From CATQHQ01 sp965243805 (GTDB lineage: Bacteria > Gemmatimonadota > Gemmatimonadetes > Longimicrobiales > Gaopeijiaceae), in the NCBI GenBank assembly GCA_965243805.1, contig OZ251577.1, forward strand, positions 1 to 64,000: a stretch of 64,000 nucleotides of DNA, given 5' to 3'. Shown here one piece after another: positions 40,820 to 49,415 of the stretch. A program made the position numbers and the translations under genes. The number at the start of each line of letters is the position of its first letter. Position 1 is the first letter of the stretch. The notes beneath the pieces are model-generated. The model had not been told where the DNA came from and made no database searches. It saw only the letters and a program-made list of their open reading frames with translations.

Positions 40820-42023
40820 CGTGCGACGATTCTGCCGGATCCCGGCCCAGAGCTGCTTCCTCCTCGGACCGCGGGGCGTGGGCAAGTCCACATGGCTGCG
40901 TCGCAAGCTGCCGGACGCCCTTCTCCTGGACCTGGCGGACCCGGCCCTGCACCGTCGGCTGGCGGCCCGTCCCGAGCGACTTCGCCAGCTGTTGGCCGGT
41001 TCCCCGACCGCCGACACCATCGTAGTGGACGATGTGCAGAGGGTTCCCGAGCTGCTGAAGGTGGTCCACACGGTCTTGGCGGGGCCGGCCCCGCCTCGAT
41101 TCGTGCTGGCAGCCTCCAGCGCGCACAGGCTTCGGCCCGAAAGGCCCGACCTGTTTGGCGGCAGGGTTCCGCTTCGGACTCTGCACCCCTTCATGGCCAC
41201 CGAGCTTCCCCGCTTCTCGCTGGACGCGGCGCTGCAGACCGGCATGTTGCCCTTGGTGGTGGGCGCACCCGACCCGGCGGCGTCCCTGGGCGCCTACGCC
41301 GGCCTCTGCTTGGAGCAGGAGATCCGCGCCGGGAGGATGACCCGCGACGTGGGCGCCTTCGCCCGGTTCCTGGAGGCCGTCAGCTTCTCCCACGGCGCCC
41401 TGCTGAACGCGGCCGAGACGGCTCGGGAGTGCAAAGTCGAGCGCAAGACGGTCGTCCGCTACGTGGAGTTGCTGGAAGAGCTGCTGCTCGCCTTCCGGCT
41501 GCCCGTCTTCCGCAAGAGGGTCAAGCGAGCCACCGTCGCCCGCCGAAAGTTCTACTTCTTCGACGCCGGCGTCTTCCGCTCGCTTCGGCCGGCAGGGTTG
41601 TTCGACCGCCCCGGCGAGATCGACGGCCAAGCGCTCGAAGGTCTGGTGGCGCAGCACTTGCGGGCGTGGGCGGCCTACTCGGGCCAGGGCGCGAGGCTCT
41701 GCTTCTGGCGGACTCGGGCGGGCACGGAAGTGGACTTCGTGGTCGACGCCAGAGACGGCCTCCACGCCTTCGACGTCAGGAACAGCGCGAGAGTGGATTC
41801 GCGACGCCTGCGGCCGCTGCGGGCGTTCTTGGACGAATACCGGGAGGCGACCGCCGTGCTCCTTCACCGGGGCCGAAAGCGCCTGCGCGTGGACGGGATC
41901 TGGTGCCTGCCCGTCGAGGAGTTCCTGCGGGGCTTGGTTCCCGGGCAGAGCCTCCTTGCCGGACGCGGGCTTCTGACTGCCGCCGCGCCGCTTGCGGGGC
42001 GCTCCCGGCCGCGACGCAGGTAG
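40791..42023 (+). CDS. AAA_14/DUF4143 ATPase
   Basis: A 410-residue ATPase. Walker A is FLLGPRGVGKSTWL near the N-terminus, Walker B DTIVVDDVQRVPEL, sensor FVLAASSAHRL. The winged-helix segment AETARECKVERKTVVRYVELL leads into a DUF4143 C-terminus with KFYFFDAGVFRSL. In the PD-(D/E)xK part TEVDFVV is kept, but the usual ExK strand reads FDVRNS, Glu to Asp and Lys to Arg, so nuclease activity is doubtful. The start is uncertain: ATG 40791 lies within the palindrome; ATG 40812 lies just after the predicted transcription start and would give a leaderless mRNA. It is divergent from the VPS10-like gene. Cellular role unknown. Confidence 0.85.
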   Translation: MSILRVKMDIVRRFCRIPAQSCFLLGPRGVGKSTWLRRKLPDALLLDLADPALHRRLAARPERLRQLLAGSPTADTIVVDDVQRVPELLKVVHTVLAGPAPPRFVLAASSAHRLRPERPDLFGGRVPLRTLHPFMATELPRFSLDAALQTGMLPLVVGAPDPAASLGAYAGLCLEQEIRAGRMTRDVGAFARFLEAVSFSHGALLNAAETARECKVERKTVVRYVELLEELLLAFRLPVFRKRVKRATVARRKFYFFDAGVFRSLRPAGLFDRPGEIDGQALEGLVAQHLRAWAAYSGQGARLCFWRTRAGTEVDFVVDARDGLHAFDVRNSARVDSRRLRPLRAFLDEYREATAVLLHRGRKRLRVDGIWCLPVEEFLRGLVPGQSLLAGRGLLTAAAPLAGRSRPRRR

Positions 42024-42054
42024 CCCCACGGAGGCGTCTACCGGCCCGGCGAGG

Positions 42055-42729
42055 TTACCGGCCCGGCGGCGGACCTGGACCCGGCCCGTGGTCGTGGCTG
42101 TGATCGTGGTCGCGACGGCCTTGATGGAACACCACGTGCAGCAGCGTCCCCGCCACGAACGCACGGTAGAACGCCATGCCGAGACCGTCGCCCACGCTTC
42201 CGCCCAAGATCACGATCAGATACCCCACGAGTGTGAGGGACGGCACCATCGCGACCCCCAGCGAGGCCAGCAACGGGCCGTGGCGCGGCCGCACCAGCCA
42301 CCAGATCAGCAGGCCCACGAGGGGCCGGTGCAGTACGACGGCAGCGGTGAAGGTGGTGCTTGGCGGCGTGCCCGTGGCGGAGGGAGCCAACGCGGCCCCC
42401 TCCGCCAGGGCATGGAGCGCAATGCCGGACAGACCCGTGAGGATCGCCGCGTCGTCGGCGCGGGCGGCGTAGGCGTGGGCGGCCAGCCTGTCCAGCGCAC
42501 GCTCCACCGCGCCGACCGCAACCATCCCCAGCACCACGGCCACCAACGGCAACACAGACCGCCAGGACCAAGCGCTGGACAGGACCTGCCAAGCGACCAG
42601 AGCCGGAACGCCGATGTACACCGTCCCGTCCACGGCCCGTTGGAGGCGCGGTCGCTCGTGGAGCCATGCGTACAGCAACACGCCGACCGCCGGGGCCGCG
42701 AGGGCCGCGGCCAGTCCCCAGTGCGCCAC
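42055..42729 (-). CDS. ZIP-like metal permease
   Basis: A 224-residue membrane protein with about seven hydrophobic segments. The motif ALHALAEGAALA matches the H-x-x-x-E-G metal-binding helix of ZIP zinc transporters, and the C-terminal tail HQGRRDHDHSHDHG is a His-rich metal loop. It is the last gene of a run with a TonB receptor and a His-containing lipoprotein, so zinc import across the inner membrane is the likely role. It is shorter than a typical 250-300-residue ZIP protein and only one of the paired metal motifs is obvious, so assignment is not certain. Confidence 0.7.
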   Translation of the reverse strand: MAHWGLAAALAAPAVGVLLYAWLHERPRLQRAVDGTVYIGVPALVAWQVLSSAWSWRSVLPLVAVVLGMVAVGAVERALDRLAAHAYAARADDAAILTGLSGIALHALAEGAALAPSATGTPPSTTFTAAVVLHRPLVGLLIWWLVRPRHGPLLASLGVAMVPSLTLVGYLIVILGGSVGDGLGMAFYRAFVAGTLLHVVFHQGRRDHDHSHDHGPGPGPPPGR

Positions 42730-42764
42730 GGACTACGCCCGGGCCGCAGACCGAGCGCTTCAGA

Positions 42765-43253
42765 TCAGGAAGAGGGACGTTCCTCGATGTCGACGTGGAT
42801 GCCCGTGGTCGTGAAGTCCGGGTGGCCCGAATCCACCGCACCGTGCATGAGACTGAACGCCACGTCGGTGTGTCCTACGGCAACGCCGTGCAGGTGGCCG
42901 CCGAACGCGCCGGGCGTGTCCTGCTCGAACTCGGCGATGCTCTCGTCTTCTACGTCAACCTCCAGGTAGAAGTCGTCGTCGAGCGGAATCGGGTCGCCGT
43001 CGTGGTCCACGAAGGTGACACCGATGTGGGGGGTCTCCTCGCCAACCCACCACGGGTACTCGGCGGGAGTCCAGGTCTGGGTGTCGCCGTCGTACTCGGC
43101 GATCGTCACGGTGCCCAGGGTCAGCACGGCGCCTTCGGGCTCGGCGTGGTCCTCTTCAGGCGCTATGGGGTCGTCGGTGCACCCGGCGACGGCGACGAGC
43201 GCGGCGACGGCCAGGGCGACGAGCGGGTTGGTGTTGATGCGGTGCTTTCTCAT
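42765..43253 (-). CDS. Lipoprotein of the putative zinc locus
   Basis: A 162-residue protein with a lipoprotein signal, LVALAVAALVAVAGCTDD. The mature part is acidic and holds spaced histidines: GGHLHGVAVGHTDVAF, LMHGAVDSGHPDF and TGIHVDIEE. I do not recognise a named family; a periplasmic metal-binding or metal-relay role is inferred from the His spacing and position between the TonB receptor and the ZIP-like permease. AAGGAG lies 9 nt before the ATG. A possible local -10 (TATATT) lies in the 56-bp gap after the receptor gene. Confidence 0.75.
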   Translation of the reverse strand: MRKHRINTNPLVALAVAALVAVAGCTDDPIAPEEDHAEPEGAVLTLGTVTIAEYDGDTQTWTPAEYPWWVGEETPHIGVTFVDHDGDPIPLDDDFYLEVDVEDESIAEFEQDTPGAFGGHLHGVAVGHTDVAFSLMHGAVDSGHPDFTTTGIHVDIEERPSS

Positions 43254-43309
43254 CGAGGTGGTTCTCCTTGATGGGGTGTTGACGCCGAATATAGGCGCGT
43301 TGGGTCGGG

Positions 43310-45580
43310 TCAGAAGACGACCCGGTAGGCAATCGAAAGTCCCCTTCCGGCCTCGGGCATGATCTCCTTCACCCGGGAGAGGTGGTTCCTGTAGGTCTCG
43401 TTGGCAATGTTGCGCAGGCTGGCGGTGATCACGTGCAGGCGACCGGCCAGCGTGACGCGCACGCCGCCCACGCCGTGGAAGACGACGTACCCGTCGGTGG
43501 GCATCTCGAACTCGTCCACCCGGCTCTGCTCGGCGGCCATCTCGGCTTCGGCGTGTACGAACCAGGCGGGGCGCTCGTGCTCCAGCGCGACCCGTCCTTG
43601 GAGCGGCGGAATGAGCGGCAGGGGCCGCCCTGTGTCTTGCAGCTCGCCCCTGACGTGAGAGGCGCCGCCATGGAACGCCCAGCCCCGGCCCAGGTCCCAG
43701 TCCAGCGCGGCCTCGAAGCCCGCCAGCACGGCGTCGGCGCCCTGGTACTGGTAGATCGGCAGCAGCACGCGGCTCGTCTCCCCCGTCTGTCGGCCGTAGA
43801 CGTAGCCCGAGATGGCGTTGTAGAAGCCGGTGACTTCGGCGCGCAACCGGTCTCCTCCGTAGCGAACGAAGAGGTCCGCGCCGTTCGCCGTCTCCGCGTC
43901 CAGCGAAGGGTTGCCCACCTCGAAGTAGTACGCCGCCAAGTGCGGTCCCTCCGAGTAGAGCTCGCTCACGTCCGGCGTTCGGAAAGCCCGCCCGGCGGTC
44001 GCGCCGACGACCACTCCCGAGCCGGTGCTGTACAGGACGCCCATGGACCCGGAAAGCGCCCGGAAGCTTCGATCTCGAACGTTGCCGATCTCCGAGTGCG
44101 GGTCGTCGCGGAGCGGGTCGGTCTTCGTCCAGTCGTAGCGCAGTCCGCCTTCGAAGCGGACCGAGCCGAACTCCATCTCCTGGAAGACGAACGCCGCCAG
44201 CGTGGAGCGACGGGTGTTGGGCGTCGCCACATCGCCCCCGAAGGAGAAGTCCTCCAGGGACGCTCGAACGCCCACGACGCCCGCCGAGAACGGTCCCGCG
44301 GGCGAAGGATGCGCCAGCAGCTCTGCGTTGGTCGCCTGTCGCTTGAAGAGGGTGGCCAGGATGTCGGGAGGCTCGATCTCGGTGTGGCGGTACCAGGTGT
44401 GGCTGCCGCGGAGCTGAATCTGCTCGTAGGGGCCTGCAGGCCGGTCCACGACTGCGCGGAACTTGGTGGACACCCGCTCCATCTCGATGCCCACGCCTTC
44501 TTCGTGTCCGCCCACGAATCCGCCGGGGATTCCGTAGTCGTTGCGGTAGGACCGGACCGCCGCGCCGACGTGGCCCCAGTCGGCGATCCACGAGGTGCCC
44601 GCGCCGACGTTCCAGGTGTCGGCACCGGTGTTGCCGAGAGGCCCGGCAGGCGTCTTCAGGTCCCCCGCCCTGCGCCCCGACGCCTCGATCCGCAACGGCA
44701 CCCGCTCGGTCAGCCTGAAGGTGGAAGCGACGCTGCCCGCCAGCGACTCGCTGACGGTCGCCCCGCGAAGGGACGCGGCCCCGGAGAGTCGGCTGGGGAC
44801 GGTCGTTGGTATCTCGTCGCGGATGACGTTTACGACGCCGCCCAGTGCGCTGCTGCCGTAGAGAAGAGCCGCCGGGCCGCGAACGACCTCGACTCGGCGC
44901 GCCGAGGACGCGTCCAGGGCCGTTGCGTGGTCGGAGCCGGAGGACGAGACGTCGCCGACTCGCTCGCCGTCCTCCAGCATGAGGACGCGGTCGCCGCCCA
45001 TGCCGCGGATGACGGGGTGGGCCGTGGCCGGTCCCATGGAGGCGGCCGCCAGCCCGGGCTGCCCAGCCAAGGCGCCGGCCACGGTTCCGTCGAGGCGGCC
45101 TTGCAGCTCCTCGCTGGACAGGACGTTCACTGGGCGCAACGTCTCCTCGGCGGTCCGCGCTCTGATGGCGCCCGTAACCACCAGCCCGGCGAGGGCGATC
45201 GGCGACGGCGCCAGCTCTACCGTCAGAGGACCGGCAACTCCGCCCTGGGGGAGCTGCACGGTGCGGCTGCGGTAGCCCAGGCGCTCGACCCGGACCGCCC
45301 GAGCAGCGCCGGCGCCGGCTTCGAGCAGGAAGGAGCCGTCGCTGTTCGTCAGCGTGGAGCGGCGGGTTCCCACCAGCGACACCGACGCCCCGGCCAGCGG
45401 GGCTTGGGTCTCGGCGTCGCGGACGACCCCGCGCACCGCTTGGCGGTCGGCCTGCGGCAACGGCACCCACGAGACGGCGTCTGCCGCAACCGGGGACGGG
45501 GACGTTCCCCACGCCCCGGTCCCGAGCGCGCACCAGGCGCAACCGCAGATGAACCGCATCGACAGGCGAGATCGCCGCAT
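43310..45580 (-). CDS. ZnuD-like TonB-dependent receptor
   Basis: A 756-residue receptor. After the signal there is a carboxypeptidase-regulatory-like domain (VRGVVRDAETQAPLAGASV), a plug with HPVIRGMGGDRVLMLEDGE and RRVEVVRGPAALLYGSSALG, GGVVNVIRDEIP, and a barrel ending with NETYRNHLSRVKEIMPEAG and GLSIAYRVVF. The DHATALD segment before the plug motif and the barrel end resemble ZnuD-type zinc receptors. GGAGAAG lies 7 nt before ATG 45580; the longer in-frame TTG start is less likely. Zinc as substrate is inferred from this resemblance and from the ZIP-like and Cys/His-rich neighbours. Confidence 0.87.
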   Translation of the reverse strand: MRRSRLSMRFICGCAWCALGTGAWGTSPSPVAADAVSWVPLPQADRQAVRGVVRDAETQAPLAGASVSLVGTRRSTLTNSDGSFLLEAGAGAARAVRVERLGYRSRTVQLPQGGVAGPLTVELAPSPIALAGLVVTGAIRARTAEETLRPVNVLSSEELQGRLDGTVAGALAGQPGLAAASMGPATAHPVIRGMGGDRVLMLEDGERVGDVSSSGSDHATALDASSARRVEVVRGPAALLYGSSALGGVVNVIRDEIPTTVPSRLSGAASLRGATVSESLAGSVASTFRLTERVPLRIEASGRRAGDLKTPAGPLGNTGADTWNVGAGTSWIADWGHVGAAVRSYRNDYGIPGGFVGGHEEGVGIEMERVSTKFRAVVDRPAGPYEQIQLRGSHTWYRHTEIEPPDILATLFKRQATNAELLAHPSPAGPFSAGVVGVRASLEDFSFGGDVATPNTRRSTLAAFVFQEMEFGSVRFEGGLRYDWTKTDPLRDDPHSEIGNVRDRSFRALSGSMGVLYSTGSGVVVGATAGRAFRTPDVSELYSEGPHLAAYYFEVGNPSLDAETANGADLFVRYGGDRLRAEVTGFYNAISGYVYGRQTGETSRVLLPIYQYQGADAVLAGFEAALDWDLGRGWAFHGGASHVRGELQDTGRPLPLIPPLQGRVALEHERPAWFVHAEAEMAAEQSRVDEFEMPTDGYVVFHGVGGVRVTLAGRLHVITASLRNIANETYRNHLSRVKEIMPEAGRGLSIAYRVVF

Positions 45581-45778
45581 TCTCCGACTTCTCCGAAGGG
45601 GCCCGACAGCGCCCCCCAAGGCGCGACGTGCCTTCTTTCGGGCAGCACCGTCGCTCGGGAGGCGAGACCAGGATGGAGCACCGTGCCGACAAGGCTGCAG
45701 GCCCGTTCGGCAGAGCTTTATTGTGTTGGGGGATGGGCTGGAGGGGGAAGCTCCAGCAGATCAGACGTGTCCAGCGGA

Positions 45779-46135
45779 TCAGGCGAGCGGCGGACCTCGC
45801 GGTACGACCGAGTCCGTCAGGAACGCTGGCCCGGCAGGACCGTGTTCGCGGACGTTCGGCAGGGAGACGACCGAGGTCGGCGCTGGCTGGGCATCGCTCG
45901 CAACCCGTGCAGGCACCCACGATCCGACAAGCGTGCGAACCACCACTTGGCAGAAGAGGTGGTTGTGGGTCGCGGCGCAGTTCTCGCCTCCCGGGGACTC
46001 GACGTGGGCCGGTGCGTCGGGCTGCTCGTGGTCCGCCAGCGCATCGAGGGGCGCCGCGGCGGTCATGACGACCTGTCCCGCCAAGACGGCGAGCAGGGCC
46101 AGCCGGCGGACATCCCACCTTGCAGAGCGGTGCAT
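45779..46135 (-). CDS. Small exported Cys/His protein of the zinc locus
   Basis: A 118-residue protein with a signal peptide (RRLALLAVLAGQVVMTAAAP). The mature part holds CAATHNHLFC, a compact Cys-His-His-Cys cluster that could bind a metal ion, and little else that is recognisable. It is the first gene after the strong promoter 46187-46215 and lies 198 bp before the ZnuD-like receptor gene; that gap holds no further gene that I can support. A role as periplasmic metal sensor, chaperone or scavenger is inference. A TTG two codons upstream is an alternative start. Confidence 0.65.
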   Translation of the reverse strand: MHRSARWDVRRLALLAVLAGQVVMTAAAPLDALADHEQPDAPAHVESPGGENCAATHNHLFCQVVVRTLVGSWVPARVASDAQPAPTSVVSLPNVREHGPAGPAFLTDSVVPRGPPLA

Positions 46136-46186
46136 GGTCAAGCGAGCGACTCCATGGTCCCTGTTCGGGCGCGAAGCGGAGCGGAC

Positions 46187-46215
46187 ATTATGACCTCTCC
46201 CGCCTCCGCTGTCAA
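46187..46215 (-). promoter_or_regulatory. Strong promoter of the zinc locus
   Basis: TTGACA (46215-46210), 17 bp, CATAAT (46192-46187) on the minus strand. The -35 box starts on the base after the 3' end of the tRNA gene. No Zur-type palindrome is obvious around it. Confidence 0.65.
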
Positions 46216-46289
46216 TGGGCCCAGAGGGACTTGAACCCCCGACCGTCGGATTATGAGTCCGCTGCTCTAACCGACTGAGCTATGGGCCC
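46216..46289 (-). tRNA. tRNA-Ile2 (anticodon CAT, lysidine type)
   Basis: The minus strand folds as a 74-nt tRNA: acceptor GGGCCCA pairs with TGGGCCC, D-arm CTCAGTCGGTTAGAG, anticodon arm CGGACTCATAATCCG with anticodon CAT, and T-arm GGGGGTTCAAGTCCCT. GGGCCCA acceptor and GACTCATAATC match AUA-decoding tRNA-Ile2, whose C34 is changed to lysidine by TilS, rather than elongator or initiator tRNA-Met. The 3' CCA is not encoded. Confidence 0.9.
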
Positions 46290-46385
46290 GTAAGAACGCT
46301 AGCCGACGCGGAGCCTGCGTGGCAAGTGGCACGCCGATAGCTCCGGGCTACGCGAAGAGCCACGTGCTACGCCAAGAGCTCCGCG

Positions 46386-47033
46386 CTACAAGGTGTGGAA
46401 GAGGGTGCCGAACATCCGGTCGCCCGCATCGCCGAGACCGGGGAGCAGATAGCCGGCGTGGCTGAGCTGCCGGTCCACGGCCGCCACGTAGACGGTGACG
46501 CCGGGGTGCTCGCTCTCGAGCCGCGCCAAGCCCTCGGGGGAGGCCAGCACGCAGAGGAGGCGCAGATCGAGGACGCCGCGCTCCTTCAGCCACGCCACTG
46601 CTGCGCAGGCCGATCCGCCCGTGCCGAGCATCGGGTCCACCAAGTAGTGACGCGCGTGCTCGGCACCCGACGGCAACTTGGCGTAGTACTTGGTCGCCAC
46701 CAGGGTGTCCTCGTCGCGCTCCAGCCCCACGTGGCCGACCCGGGCGCCGGGGATCACCCGCAGGGCACCTTCCAGCATCCCCAGCCCGGCGCGCAGGATC
46801 GGCACGATCACCACGTTCTCCTCGCGCACTTGGGTGCCGCCGGTCGTCTCCAGCGGCGTGTCGACGGTCACCTCCTCCTCGTCCAGGTCCAGGGTGGCTT
46901 GGAAGGTCATGAGCATGGCGACCTCGTTGACCAGCTCGCGGAAGCGCTTCGACGGCGTGCGCTTGTCGCGGAGGCGGGAGAGCTTGTCGCGGACGAGGGG
47001 GTGGTCGACGACGACGACATGGGAGGTGTTCAT
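46386..47033 (-). CDS. upp: Uracil phosphoribosyltransferase
   Basis: A 215-residue enzyme that makes UMP from uracil and PRPP (pyrimidine salvage). It shows VPILRAGLGMLEGALRVIPG, the PRPP loop HYLVDPMLGTGGSA and the C-terminal uracil-binding GYLLPGLGDAGDRMFGT. Its ATG overlaps the rluB stop by four bases, so it is the last gene of the M50-scpA-scpB-rluB-upp operon. Length is normal for the family. Confidence 0.97.
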   Translation of the reverse strand: MNTSHVVVVDHPLVRDKLSRLRDKRTPSKRFRELVNEVAMLMTFQATLDLDEEEVTVDTPLETTGGTQVREENVVIVPILRAGLGMLEGALRVIPGARVGHVGLERDEDTLVATKYYAKLPSGAEHARHYLVDPMLGTGGSACAAVAWLKERGVLDLRLLCVLASPEGLARLESEHPGVTVYVAAVDRQLSHAGYLLPGLGDAGDRMFGTLFHTL

Positions 47034-47851
47034 GGCGACTTCCTTTGGCGGTTGGGGTGGGGTTGGCGGCTCCTGGTTCGGCCGTGCCGGCGAGGGCGGC
47101 GCTGGGAGCGGGCGGCCGTGATCTCAGCGGCACGGGCGGGACGCCAACGGCCGGCCCCCAGCGCGCCCAACTGGAAGGGGCCGAAGCGGACGCGGCGGAG
47201 CGAAGTGGTGGAGCAGCCCGCAGCCTTGAGCAGACGGCGGACCTGGCGCTTGCGACCTTCGGTGAGGACCAGCCTCACGCCCCACTCGTCGTCGGCCAGC
47301 GGCTCCCGGCGCACCCTCTTGGGGCGGGCGAAGCCGTCCTCCAGCTGGACGCCGGCCTTGACGGCGCGGATCACCCGGGCGGTGACGGGACGGCCGACGG
47401 CGGCCACGTACTCGCGCTCGACACGGTTGCGGGGGTGCGCCAGCGCGGCGGCCAGGTCGCCGTCGTTGGTCATCAGGAGCAGGCCGGACGTGTCGCGGTC
47501 CAGGCGTCCCACGTAGCGCAGGCCCTTCGCCCAGCCGGGCAGCACATCGTAGACGGTGCGGCCGCCGTGAGGGTCGCTTCGGGTGCAGAGAACGCCAACG
47601 GGCTTGTGGAAGACGACCCAGCGGCGGGAAGCGGGCTTCACCACCCGGCCGTCCACCGCCACCACGTCCTGTCCCGGCGCGACCCGGACCCCCATCTGAC
47701 GGACGCGCTCGCCGTTAAGCGCCACGCGCCCCTCGCCGATCATCGCCTCCGCCTGCCTGCGAGAGGCCGCGCCGGCTTGCGAGAGGTACCGCTGGAGGCG
47801 GACTCGGGACGGTTCGGCCTGGCGGGCCGGTGCGCGGTCGCGAGGGCTCAT
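47030..47851 (-). CDS. rluB: 23S rRNA pseudouridine synthase, RluB/RsuA family
   Basis: A 273-residue protein with an N-terminal S4 RNA-binding domain (RLQRYLSQAGAASRRQAE, about 17-75) and a pseudouridine synthase domain with the catalytic Asp in GRLDRDTSGLLLMTNDG, then EYVAAVGRP and RLVLTEGRKRQVRRLL. The basic C-terminal tail is typical. RluB acts on helix 89 of 23S rRNA in other bacteria; the RluE/RluF relatives cannot be excluded. It overlaps scpB and upp by four bases each. Confidence 0.9.
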   Translation of the reverse strand: MSPRDRAPARQAEPSRVRLQRYLSQAGAASRRQAEAMIGEGRVALNGERVRQMGVRVAPGQDVVAVDGRVVKPASRRWVVFHKPVGVLCTRSDPHGGRTVYDVLPGWAKGLRYVGRLDRDTSGLLLMTNDGDLAAALAHPRNRVEREYVAAVGRPVTARVIRAVKAGVQLEDGFARPKRVRREPLADDEWGVRLVLTEGRKRQVRRLLKAAGCSTTSLRRVRFGPFQLGALGAGRWRPARAAEITAARSQRRPRRHGRTRSRQPHPNRQRKSP

Positions 47852-48573
47852 TCGTCGGCGGCGCGTTCCAGGCGCTCAACTTGGGCCACCTCGACATGAG
47901 CCCCCTCGGCGTGGGCCACCGGGGCCTGGGCCGACTCGGCGTGGGCTACCACCGCCGCCACCGGGTCGTCCGGTTCGGGTGCGGCCTCCTCCTCCCCGGC
48001 GCCGTCGTGCCCTTCGTCCTGCGCCTCTTCCGGCTCCCGCAACGTCCCGCGCTCCCGCAGCACGACCGGCAGCTCTTCGGGCTTCGGCAGGTCGTCCAAG
48101 GAGGCGAAGCCGAAGTGCTCCATGAAGCGTCGCGTGGTGCCGTAGAGGACCGGTCGGCCGACGCCCTCGCCGCGCCCGGCGACGTGGATCAGCTCCCGGT
48201 CCAGGAGGGTGCGGATCACGCCGGAGGAGTTGACGCCGCGCACGTACTCGATCTCGATGCGGCTGATCGGCTGCCGATACGCGACGATCGCCAGCGCCTC
48301 CAACGCCGGCCCCGACAGACGCGTGGGCTTGGCCACGGTGTCGAAGCGCTCCAAGTATGGCGCAAACTCGGGGCGAGTCATGACCTGGAAGCCGCCCGCC
48401 ACCTCCCGAAGCTCGAACGCCCGTCCCGAGTCGCCGTAGGCGGCCTTGAGGTCGGCCAGCGCCGCCTCGACCCGGTCCTCGTCCAGGGACTCGTCCGCCC
48501 GTGCGATCTCCGCGGCGGTCAACGGTTCGTCGCTGGCGAAGAGGACCGCCTCCACCACGGATGCGTCGTTCAC
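47848..48573 (-). CDS. scpB: Segregation and condensation protein B
   Basis: A 241-residue ScpB, the winged-helix partner of the SMC-ScpA condensin complex. Diagnostic stretches are VVEAVLFASDEPLTAAEIA, LSGPALEALAIVAYRQPISR and VRGVNSSGVIRTLLDRELI, then GRPVLYGTTRRFMEHFGF. A long acidic C-terminal tail after residue 190 carries a short imperfect repeat (VAHAES, VAHAEG). It starts with GTG that overlaps the scpA stop. Confidence 0.96.
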   Translation of the reverse strand: MNDASVVEAVLFASDEPLTAAEIARADESLDEDRVEAALADLKAAYGDSGRAFELREVAGGFQVMTRPEFAPYLERFDTVAKPTRLSGPALEALAIVAYRQPISRIEIEYVRGVNSSGVIRTLLDRELIHVAGRGEGVGRPVLYGTTRRFMEHFGFASLDDLPKPEELPVVLRERGTLREPEEAQDEGHDGAGEEEAAPEPDDPVAAVVAHAESAQAPVAHAEGAHVEVAQVERLERAADE

Positions 48574-49415
48574 GCTGCCGCCTCGGCGGACGGGGCGGCT
48601 TCATCGTCCTCGGCAACGGCGTCGGCGGGCTCCACGGCCGCTTCGGCGGCCAAGCGGTCGTCGTCGATCCGCCGTCCGGGGTAGAGCCAGAGCCCGGCGA
48701 ACGGGCGAGTCTGCCGGAGGGAGACCACTCGCCGCTTGCCCAGCTCCAACCCCGCGAGGAGAGTCATCACGCCGTGCATGGGCTCCCGCCACGGAGCCAC
48801 GAGGCTGGCGAACTCGATCCGCCGCACTCGTCGCAGAGCCTCCACGATGAGACCCGTCTTGTCGCGCATGGCGACGGTCCGAGTGGTCATGCGGTGTTCC
48901 CGCTCCCGTGGGTCGGGCGGCGCCACGCGAAGGGCGGCGGCGTACACATGATCCCATGCGACCCGGAGAGGCGCCTCCGCGATCTGGGGCTTGGGACGGG
49001 GCGGCACCCACCCCTTCGGGAAGCGACGGCCCTGGTCGTTCTCCGCCGCCCGGAAGCGAGCCGCCACGTCCCGAACCTGCTCATACTCCAGCAGGCGGCG
49101 CACCAGCTCGGCTCGGGGGTCGGCGTCCTCCTCGCCCGCGGGCCGGGGCAGCAGCATGGCGACCTTGATGCGCACCAGCGCCGCCGCCATCTCCAGGAAC
49201 TCGCCCGCCTCGTCCAGCTTCATCTCTCCCATCGACTCGACGGTGGTCAGGAACTGGCGGGTGATCCGTGCGATCGGAATGTCGAAGACGTCGATGTCCT
49301 GGGTGCGGATCAGGTGGAGAAGCAGGTCCAGCGGCCCGTGGAAGCGATCGGTCTCCACGACCAGCAGCCCGTCGCCGGCGTGGGTGGCAGGATCGGCCGT
49401 CCCGGCGACGGTCAT
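48570..49415 (-). CDS. scpA: Segregation and condensation protein A
   Basis: A 281-residue kleisin subunit of the SMC complex. The N-terminal region has FHGPLDLLLHLIRTQDIDVFDI and FLEMAAALVRIKVAMLLPRP; the C-terminal winged helix includes FASLVAPWREPMHGVMTLLA and LELGKRRVVSLRQ. An acidic Ala-rich tail follows. It overlaps the M50 protease gene upstream and scpB downstream by four bases each, so subunit stoichiometry may be set by coupled translation. No smc gene is in the window. Confidence 0.96.
   Translation of the reverse strand: MTVAGTADPATHAGDGLLVVETDRFHGPLDLLLHLIRTQDIDVFDIPIARITRQFLTTVESMGEMKLDEAGEFLEMAAALVRIKVAMLLPRPAGEEDADPRAELVRRLLEYEQVRDVAARFRAAENDQGRRFPKGWVPPRPKPQIAEAPLRVAWDHVYAAALRVAPPDPREREHRMTTRTVAMRDKTGLIVEALRRVRRIEFASLVAPWREPMHGVMTLLAGLELGKRRVVSLRQTRPFAGLWLYPGRRIDDDRLAAEAAVEPADAVAEDDEAAPSAEAAA

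Noticed and set aside
43254..46118. Upstream extension of the zinc-locus lipoprotein frame
   Set aside because: Off-frame reading of the TonB receptor gene; the lipoprotein signal begins at 43253.
46216..46289. tRNA-Met
   Set aside because: Anticodon CAT fits, but the acceptor and anticodon arm match tRNA-Ile2 and lack initiator features.
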